DNA from: an uncultured Bariatricus sp.
Lineage (GTDB): Bacteria; Bacillota; Clostridia; Lachnospirales; Lachnospiraceae
Assembly (NCBI GenBank): GCA_934307065.1
Contig: CAKRCD010000005.1
Coordinates: forward strand, 1 to 64,000
Reading direction: 5' to 3'
DNA length: 64,000 bases
The notes under the pieces were generated by a model. That model searched no databases. It was not told where the DNA came from and was given only the letters and a program-made list of their open reading frames with translations. How positions within the stretch are numbered: position 1 is the first letter of the stretch; every line of letters begins with the position of its first letter. Shown here piece by piece: positions 58,796 through 64,000 of the stretch. The position numbers and the translations under genes are program-made.

Positions 58796-59848
58796 ATGGC
58801 AATTAAGGCAGTAAATCAGATTGATGTAATCGACTTAACAGACGGGTATTCCGTCATTCTTACAAATGACAACTATACGTTTTTGGGGACAACAACTGCA
58901 GTGAACGGAACGCAAACAACAAGCACGAAAGTAATGGCACTTCGAGGTAACGAGCAGGTGCCTTGTAAGATTGGAACAATTAGCTGCCCAACAGGAATCA
59001 GCGCAGTCAGTGACGGGAAGACACCAGAACCAACCATTACTATCACAGCTACTTCCGCGTTAACACAGAGCGGCACGATCACTATTCCAATTATTGTTGA
59101 TGATGACATTACTATAAATAAAACATTTAGCTACTCCATTGCTTTTAGAGGAGCAACAGGAGCTAATGGCACCAGTGTTACGGTAAAGAGCACGTCTGTT
59201 ACTTATCAGGTAGGAACAAGTGGTACAGATAAGCCGACTGGCACATGGTCTACAACAGTTCCGTCTGTTCCGAACGGTCAGTTTTTATGGACTAAAACGG
59301 TGGTGGAATATTCTGATGGTAAAAAAACAGAAGCATACAGTGTGTCATATAAAGGAACAAACGGCACTAATGGCTCAAATGGTGCAAGCGTTACTGTAAG
59401 TTCAACTTCTGTAACATACCAGGTTGGCACAAGTGGAACTACTAAGCCAACAGGAGAATGGAAAACTGAAGTGCCTAATGTACCAAATGGACAGTATCTA
59501 TGGACCAAGACTGTTGTTAAGTATTCAGATGGTAAGTCTACTGAATCATATTCTGTATCCTATAAAGGCACAAACGGTACGAATGGTACAAATGGTAAGG
59601 ATGCTATTACAATGGCAATCACTTCAAGTGGTGGGACAATCTTCAAGAATACTGCCATTGCCACAACCTTAACTGCTCACGTCTACAAGGGCGGAGTTGA
59701 AATGACAGGAGCTAACTTAACAGCTCTTGGAACAATCAAATGGTACAAAGACGGTGGCACAACTGCTGTAGCTACTGGTTCTTCTTTCACAATTAGTGCA
59801 GGAGACGTGTCTAACAAGGCTACATTTAGTGCTCAATTGGAGGGATAA
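58796..59848 (+). CDS. Tail fibre protein with collagen-like linkers and tandem modules
   Basis: 350 residues. Two copies of a module of about 69 residues (VTVKSTSVTYQVGTSGTDKP, VPNGQFLWTKTVVEYSDGKK, TEAYSVSYKGTNG) alternate with GTNGTNG-type triplets. The C-terminal domain (DAITMAITSSGGTIFKNTAI) repeats the last domain of Tal. AGGAGGAATAAAA upstream. Probably a trimeric fibre whose modules can be gained or lost by recombination. Confidence 0.75.
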   Translation: MAIKAVNQIDVIDLTDGYSVILTNDNYTFLGTTTAVNGTQTTSTKVMALRGNEQVPCKIGTISCPTGISAVSDGKTPEPTITITATSALTQSGTITIPIIVDDDITINKTFSYSIAFRGATGANGTSVTVKSTSVTYQVGTSGTDKPTGTWSTTVPSVPNGQFLWTKTVVEYSDGKKTEAYSVSYKGTNGTNGSNGASVTVSSTSVTYQVGTSGTTKPTGEWKTEVPNVPNGQYLWTKTVVKYSDGKSTESYSVSYKGTNGTNGTNGKDAITMAITSSGGTIFKNTAIATTLTAHVYKGGVEMTGANLTALGTIKWYKDGGTTAVATGSSFTISAGDVSNKATFSAQLEG

Positions 59849-59850
59849 GT

Positions 59851-60519
59851 GTGACAGTTAAAGCAAGTGCATCAATCACTTTGATAAGGGTAAATGATGG
59901 CGCTAAAGGAGATAAAGGAAAAGATGCTGCCATTATCTCCAAAACAGAGCCATCGGACAAAACTTATCTATGGTGCGATACATCGGTATCACCGCCAATG
60001 CTTAAGCAATGGAATGGGGAAGAATGGGTTATTGTAAATGATAACGCAGAACAGATTACCCAGATTTACAAAGAGATTACCAACTCTATCACGCAGTCTA
60101 GCGAAAACATTATGATGCAGGTTGGAGAGAAAACGTACTCCAAAGAAGCGGTGGACCGGCTTTTAAGTGATATGAACACATCCTTTGAGCAGACCAAGAA
60201 CTCTTTCAATTTTGAGTTTAATCGGTTTCAGACTGCGCTTAATGACTTGTCCAATAGCACAGATACAAAGTTTGAGAACACGAGCAAATATATACGTTTT
60301 GTCGATGGAGAAATCTACATCGGTGTAGAAGGTAATCCAATTATGCTACGTCTAAGAAACGACCGTCTCTCATTTTTGGAAAACAATGCAGAGGTAGCTT
60401 ATATCAGTAACCGTACATTGTATTTTACACATGCCGAAGTATTAAAAGATTTAAAGATTGGTAGGTTTGCCTGGGTGGCAATGGATTCAGGTTATATGGC
60501 ATTAAAACTTGTAGAATAG
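59851..60519 (+). CDS. Tail fibre/baseplate protein
   Basis: 222 residues from GTG at 59851 (GGAGGGATAA upstream). It starts with an Ig-like end piece and a short collagen-like stretch (DGAKGDKGKDAA), then a domain with KTYLWCDTSVSPPMLKQWNG, a coiled coil (about 85-150, DMNTSFEQTKNSFNFEFNRF) and a C-terminal beta domain (IRFVDGEIYIGVEGNPIMLR). The layout matches the middle part of siphovirus tip proteins that here is a separate gene. Confidence 0.7.
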   Translation: MTVKASASITLIRVNDGAKGDKGKDAAIISKTEPSDKTYLWCDTSVSPPMLKQWNGEEWVIVNDNAEQITQIYKEITNSITQSSENIMMQVGEKTYSKEAVDRLLSDMNTSFEQTKNSFNFEFNRFQTALNDLSNSTDTKFENTSKYIRFVDGEIYIGVEGNPIMLRLRNDRLSFLENNAEVAYISNRTLYFTHAEVLKDLKIGRFAWVAMDSGYMALKLVE

Positions 60520-60532
60520 GAGGGAATGAAAT

Positions 60533-62401
60533 ATGCCAACTATTGGTGGAAGTATAGGAAAACCAGACGGTGGGTTTTATTTGGGCGCAGATTTTTATTA
60601 TACGCAAAGTATCGATGGCAATAGCACCACTATTACAAGTATCGCATCAAAGGTTACAAAAAATAGAAGTACATATAAACCGTATCACTTAAGTGGAAAA
60701 TCGGCTACATTGTTGGTACAGTATCAAGATGATGCAGGAAATTGGATAACAGCTGCAAATTTATCAGATGCTTCTGGTTATGATATGCGTAATGTTAATA
60801 CTATTACGTTGGTATCGGGGTCAAACATTGTGATTCCTCATAAATCAGATGGTTCACAAAAGATATGGATTCAATTAACTGTTGACGGAAAACTCAGTAA
60901 CTACTATCCATATGGTACGGTATCGGACTATTTTGAATTACCGACTATTCCAAGAGCTACTACACCAACACTAAATCCATCGACAGTAGAAGTTGGTAAA
61001 AGCATATCAATAAGTCTACCTAGGGCAAGTAATAATTTTACCCACAAACTATACCATGGCTTTTATGATACTACATGGACTGAATTCGCATCTGGAGTAG
61101 AAACGTCTGCTACTTTAGTGGTGCCGATTAGTTGGGCAAATAAAATGACGGATTGTGCTACGTCATGGGGCCAAATTAAATGTGAAACATATAGTGGAGA
61201 TACGTATATCGGAGAAAAAATAGTACGATTTAATGTAGAGCTCCCCGAAACTATGGTCCCAACCGTAGATTCAATTAGCATTTCGGAAGGTGTAGAGGGA
61301 TTAGCTGCTAAATTTGGGGCTTATATTCAGAACAATAGTAAACTTCGAATAGTCAGCTCCGGAACAGGCATAATGGGTAGCACAATTACTACGTATAATG
61401 TTGAAGTTCTTGGTATGACATATACTGGAGAAGATATTATAACTAATGTTATTAATCAATCCGGAAATATTGACGTTAAGGTTACTGTGACAGATAGCAG
61501 GGGGCGCAAAGGAAGCAAAACCACTACTATACCTATAACTGCATATTTTCTGCCTACTATTGTATCGTTTACTGCGTTTCGAGCAGACAGCTCTGGGAAT
61601 GAAAAGAATGGTAGTAAGAATCTGAAGTGTGTGTATAACTTCAAAATAGCGCCATGTGGAAACAAGAATAATAAGAATTTTAAAATTGAATATAAGAAAA
61701 CATCTGCATCTATGTGGACTACCGTTACCAGCGGTGCTGTGTATGAAGCAAATACCAGTTGCATGAAAAATGACATTCTACAATTGGAGTATGCGTATGA
61801 AGTGCGTTTAACCCTTACTGATTATTTCGGAATACCTGTAACGTATACAGTTAAAGTTGGTGCCGAAGTAGTTCCGATTGCAGTATATCCAAACGGAAAA
61901 GGAATTGGCTTTGGTGGTTATCCAACAGGAGAAGCTTTTCAGGTGTTTATGGCAGCACAGTTTTATAAAACACTTACTTTGATGGATGTGGATGGGGATG
62001 GAACAAACATTAATTTAGTCGATAGATTAGCGCAGATAAATAACAATTTAAATGTCAAAGAATATGCTTCCAGTGATTTTAACTTCAATTCTTTTTATGA
62101 AATTATGGAATTTCAATGTTTTAAATTTGGAAGGATTGTGTTTTTGAACATAGAATTGTATATAAAATCTGGCACAATCGTTGCTTCAAATACTGTATAT
62201 AGTTTTAATTCAAAGGCGATGCCAACAGAAGTAAGACCAAAGAAAAACACCTTACTCCAAGGATATTGTTGTGACGGCGACTTTGGAAACGCAACTCAAA
62301 TCAGCGCATACATAGATAAAGATACTGGGTTTATACGATATTTGTTACCAACTGCAAAATCTTATATCGCTGTTCAGGGTTTCTGGCTAATCGACTCTTA
62401 A
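60533..62401 (+). CDS. DUF859-type tail fibre / receptor-binding protein with exchangeable C-terminus
   Basis: 622 residues. N-terminal MPTIGGSIGKPDGGFYLGAD, repeated beta domains (PRATTPTLNPSTVEVGKSIS) and a YPNGKGIGFGGYPTGEAFQV segment mark a DUF859-type phage structural protein. Residues from about 491 (TNINLVDRLAQINNNLN) to 622 form the receptor-facing end. This end is encoded within a 794-bp segment bounded by inverted repeats and has a mirror-image alternative on the other strand. GGAGGGAATGAAAT upstream. Confidence 0.82.
   Translation: MPTIGGSIGKPDGGFYLGADFYYTQSIDGNSTTITSIASKVTKNRSTYKPYHLSGKSATLLVQYQDDAGNWITAANLSDASGYDMRNVNTITLVSGSNIVIPHKSDGSQKIWIQLTVDGKLSNYYPYGTVSDYFELPTIPRATTPTLNPSTVEVGKSISISLPRASNNFTHKLYHGFYDTTWTEFASGVETSATLVVPISWANKMTDCATSWGQIKCETYSGDTYIGEKIVRFNVELPETMVPTVDSISISEGVEGLAAKFGAYIQNNSKLRIVSSGTGIMGSTITTYNVEVLGMTYTGEDIITNVINQSGNIDVKVTVTDSRGRKGSKTTTIPITAYFLPTIVSFTAFRADSSGNEKNGSKNLKCVYNFKIAPCGNKNNKNFKIEYKKTSASMWTTVTSGAVYEANTSCMKNDILQLEYAYEVRLTLTDYFGIPVTYTVKVGAEVVPIAVYPNGKGIGFGGYPTGEAFQVFMAAQFYKTLTLMDVDGDGTNINLVDRLAQINNNLNVKEYASSDFNFNSFYEIMEFQCFKFGRIVFLNIELYIKSGTIVASNTVYSFNSKAMPTEVRPKKNTLLQGYCCDGDFGNATQISAYIDKDTGFIRYLLPTAKSYIAVQGFWLIDS
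62003..62016 (+). repeat. Inverted repeat, left copy
   Basis: ACAAACATTAATTT, encoding TNIN in the fibre gene. Beyond it ATAGATTA is also shared after five mismatched bases. Confidence 0.8.
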
Positions 62402-62796
62402 TCAGTTGTTTTTGTATACCTTACGGTAATAAATTTTACCCAGTTATCGTTCCATCCACTGTCAGCATACAAGTAAAAATTTGTCCTATCAACAGCGACA
62501 GACCAATTGTTTCCGCTCCCGGTTTTGCCATAGTACATACCGGATATAACCGGAACAGAATATCCATTTGACAATGCCTGCATATACGAGTTAGATAAGT
62601 CAATCCATATGTTGTCTACGTTGGATATGCTATGCAGCTTACTTATCACTGTATTAGATAGAATAGTATCAAATTTAAAGGTTTTTGTATAAATCGGTTT
62701 TCCTAAAAAGAGTTCATGCGTTTTCGTTTCTTCGCTTGACATGGCAATGAAGTTATCATCTATTTCGTTTAATCTATTTAACAAATTAATGTTTGT
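62398..62796 (-). pseudogene. Silent alternative C-terminal cassette of the tail fibre
   Basis: 132 codons on the minus strand, TNINLLNRLNEIDDNFIAMS... ending VKFITVRYTKTTD. The first 15 residues match the expressed cassette (TNINLVDRLAQINNNLN); the rest differs strongly (YTKTFKFDTILSNTVISKLH, GMYYGKTGSGNNWSVAVDRT), as expected for a different receptor-binding end. The open frame extends to 62820 but has no minus-strand ribosome-binding site; the sequence there is the site for the next plus-strand gene. It is therefore expressed only after inversion. Confidence 0.75.
62783..62796 (-). repeat. Inverted repeat, right copy
   Basis: AAATTAATGTTTGT, the exact reverse complement of 62003-62016. 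Confidence 0.8.
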
Positions 62797-62834
62797 CTTA
62801 TAGAGGAGGGAAGTACACATATGGAAATAAGAGC

Positions 62835-62859
62835 AAGACCGAGAGGTCTTATTTTTTTT
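62835..62859 (+). terminator. Terminator after the tail region
   Basis: AAGACC (62835-62840) and GGTCTT (62845-62850) around GAGA, then ATTTTTTTT. Confidence 0.65.
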
Positions 62860-62883
62860 GTAGAAAAAGAAAGGAGAGAAGAA

Positions 62884-63240
62884 GTGGCAAACTTATTATT
62901 GCAAACATATACTATAGCACTCCCAATCCTACTCGGATATATTGTCTGGCTTTTGCAGGAGCAGAAGAAAAGGCAGGTACTGGACGCAAAGGCGCGTGAC
63001 GAACGGATTGCGGAAGAGTACAAAAAAAGAGATGCCAACAGCGAGGGAACAATGCTGTTATTAAGAGTCCAACTTATCGAGTATCATGATAAATACATGG
63101 CACTCGGTAGCATCCCATCCTACGCTTATGAAAACTTCTGTGAAATGTACAAGGCATATCACAATCTTGGTGGGAATGGCATGGTTACAAAAATGAAACA
63201 GGAAATAGAAGAATTACATTTAAGAAAGAAAGGGGATTAA
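62884..63240 (+). CDS. Small membrane protein of the lysis module
   Basis: 118 residues from GTG at 62884 (GAAAGGAGAGAAGAA upstream); the longer frame from 62821 crosses a terminator. One N-terminal membrane helix (ALPILLGYIVWLL) then a charged coiled coil (EQKKRQVLDAKARDERIAEE). Located just before the holin, so it is a possible holin partner or spanin-like accessory; the family is not recognised. Confidence 0.65.
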   Translation: MANLLLQTYTIALPILLGYIVWLLQEQKKRQVLDAKARDERIAEEYKKRDANSEGTMLLLRVQLIEYHDKYMALGSIPSYAYENFCEMYKAYHNLGGNGMVTKMKQEIEELHLRKKGD

Positions 63241-63242
63241 CC

Positions 63243-63536
63243 ATGGAACAGATTATTAATTATGTAAAACCGGAGCTAGTTGTTGTAGCAGTTGTGCTGT
63301 ACTTTTCGGGTACTGCCATTAAAAAGTCAGAGTCTATTAAAGACAAGTATATCCCGATCCTGCTTGGAGTAGCCGGGATTTTGATTTGCGGTATCTACGT
63401 AGTGGCAACCTGTAGCCTGTCTGGGACGCAGGACATTGCTATGGCATTATTTACTGCAATTGTACAAGGCATTTTGGTGGCGGGTTTAAGTACATATGTA
63501 AACCAGTTGATTAAACAGTTGAATAAAGAAAATTAG
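63243..63536 (+). CDS. Phage holin (Phage_holin_5_2-like)
   Basis: 97 residues. Three hydrophobic segments (about 8-24, 37-57, 66-85): LVVVAVVLYFSGTAIKKS, ILLGVAGILICGIYVVATC and MALFTAIVQGILVAGLSTYV, with conserved KDKYIP between the first two. It would open the membrane for the endolysin. It follows the previous gene by two bases. Confidence 0.85.
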   Translation: MEQIINYVKPELVVVAVVLYFSGTAIKKSESIKDKYIPILLGVAGILICGIYVVATCSLSGTQDIAMALFTAIVQGILVAGLSTYVNQLIKQLNKEN

Positions 63537-63545
63537 TTGATACAT

Positions 63546-63573
63546 GAGGGCGAGTAACATCGTCCTCTTTTTG
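63546..63573 (+). terminator. Hairpin between holin and endolysin
   Basis: GAGGGCGA (63546-63553) and TCGTCCTC (63560-63567), then TTTTTG. Confidence 0.65.
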
Positions 63574-63599
63574 CGCGGGCGCAAGAAAGGAGAATTATT

Positions 63600-64000
63600 A
63601 TGGCAGCATATAATGTACACGGTGGACACTCTCTGATTTGTAGGGGAGCATCTGGCTTATTGGATGAGGTAAATGAAGACAGAAAAGTAAAGAATAAAGT
63701 TATTGAATATCTGAGAGTTGCAGGTCATACAGTCTATGATTGTACGGATGATGCAGGTAGAACACAGGCACAGAACTTATCTAACATTGTACGTAAGTGT
63801 AACGCACACTCAGTGGATTTGGATATTTCCATCCACCTTAATTCAGGACGTAATGATTATGTTGGTGATAACAGCACCGGTGGAGTAGAAGTATGGAACT
63901 ATGATTCCAGAACAGCTGAAATCTCTGACCGGATTTGCCAGAATGTAGCAAGTGCCTTAGGTATTAGAAATCGCGGAACAAAATATATGCCTCAGTTATA
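63600..64000 (+). CDS. N-acetylmuramoyl-L-alanine amidase (endolysin), 3' truncated by window
   Basis: 133 visible residues from the ATG at 63600 (AAAGGAGAATTATT upstream); the frame is open at the window end. VHGGHSLICRGASGLLDEVN supplies His and Glu zinc ligands, and DLDISIHLNSGRNDY the next His, in the Amidase_3 order. It cleaves the amide bond between MurNAc and L-Ala. Any C-terminal wall-binding domain lies beyond the window; given the host's choline-rich wall, it would be worth seeing whether it carries choline-binding repeats. Confidence 0.9.
   Translation, partial: MAAYNVHGGHSLICRGASGLLDEVNEDRKVKNKVIEYLRVAGHTVYDCTDDAGRTQAQNLSNIVRKCNAHSVDLDISIHLNSGRNDYVGDNSTGGVEVWNYDSRTAEISDRICQNVASALGIRNRGTKYMPQL

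Larger units (their letters stand above)
62003..62796. other. Candidate invertible tail-fibre segment
   Basis: 794 bp between inverted 14-bp repeats. Each arm from repeat to stop is exactly 399 nt; the two coding arms meet tail to tail, with stop codons overlapping at 62398-62401. Inversion keeps the reading frame because both repeats are read ACA-AAC-ATT-AAT. No recombinase that could act on it is seen in the window other than the phage integrase. Confidence 0.75.
24673..64000. mobile_element. Siphovirus-type prophage integrated in cotJC (right end outside window)
   Basis: A continuous phage gene order runs from the serine integrase through lysogeny, early, packaging, head, tail and lysis genes up to the window edge. 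All structural genes appear intact. Gene order and the -1 frameshifted tail chaperone fit a long-tailed (siphovirus) phage of Gram-positive hosts. Confidence 0.95.

Noticed and set aside
62797..62820. Minus-strand start at 62820 making the silent cassette an independent gene
   Set aside because: No minus-strand ribosome-binding site; GAGGAGGG here is on the plus strand. The homology starts only at the inverted repeat.
62821..62883. Upstream in-frame extension of the lysis-module membrane protein
   Set aside because: It crosses a terminator hairpin and the GTG at 62884 has a better ribosome-binding site.

Overview
The window reads as low-to-mid GC Firmicute DNA of the Lachnospiraceae/Clostridia type. 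Support for this: a cotJ spore-coat operon, strong GGAGG ribosome-binding sites, sigma-A promoters of the TTGACA-17-TATAAT form, LTA-synthase-like and LPXTG-type surface proteins, and a Siphoviridae-type prophage with Gram-positive head and tail genes. No tRNA, rRNA or CRISPR array was seen.

Positions 1-20,600 form a cell-surface island built around phosphocholine. Seven secreted proteins carry aromatic 20-residue choline-binding (CW_binding_1) repeats. Two of them end in NlpC/P60-like cysteine hydrolase domains, one in an L,D-transpeptidase domain, and four are repeats only. Among them lie an HTH-LicC-LicA fusion, a second LicC-like cytidylyltransferase, a BCCT choline/betaine transporter and an LTA-synthase-like phosphoglycerol transferase. 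Together these can import choline, activate it to CDP-choline, supply a teichoic-acid polymer and display proteins that bind the decorated wall. No licD-like transferase is visible here. The island starts with the 3' end of an LPXTG-type adhesin and a decayed AAA ATPase.

Positions 20,700-24,690 hold a cohesin-like membrane protein with an extremely acidic tail, a PspC-domain protein, an HtrA protease whose leader can fold over its own ribosome-binding site, and the cotJA-cotJB-cotJC operon. cotJC is broken after 34 codons, exactly where a large serine recombinase element begins.

Positions about 24,670-64,000 (continuing past the window) are a prophage inserted in cotJC. In order it holds: a serine integrase; a leftward lysogeny module (KilA-N protein, type I toxin-antitoxin, EVE-like membrane protein, DUF4177, ImmA/IrrE peptidase, CI-like repressor); a divergent switch with three 13-bp operators; a rightward early region (Cro-like regulator, many small proteins, recombination genes including a PD-(D/E)XK nuclease, HerA-like ATPase and RusA, and a Lin1244-like replication protein); a late regulator; a two-gene moron cassette; packaging and head genes (TerS, TerL, SPP1-type portal, MuF with a JAMM-like tail, scaffold, capsid, connectors); tail genes (tube, chaperones with a -1 frameshift site, tape measure, Dit, Tal, fibres); and lysis genes (TM protein, holin, amidase cut by the window end).

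The most notable observations are the tail-fibre gene with a mirror-image silent C-terminal cassette of identical length between inverted repeats (a candidate invertible segment), the prophage interrupting cotJC (a candidate sporulation-excised element like skin), an unlisted 27-residue type I toxin with antisense RNA, an in-frame TGA at a conserved Trp position in a DUF2513 gene, three copies of a 24-nt dyad ahead of lysogeny genes, and a possible RNA thermometer on htrA.
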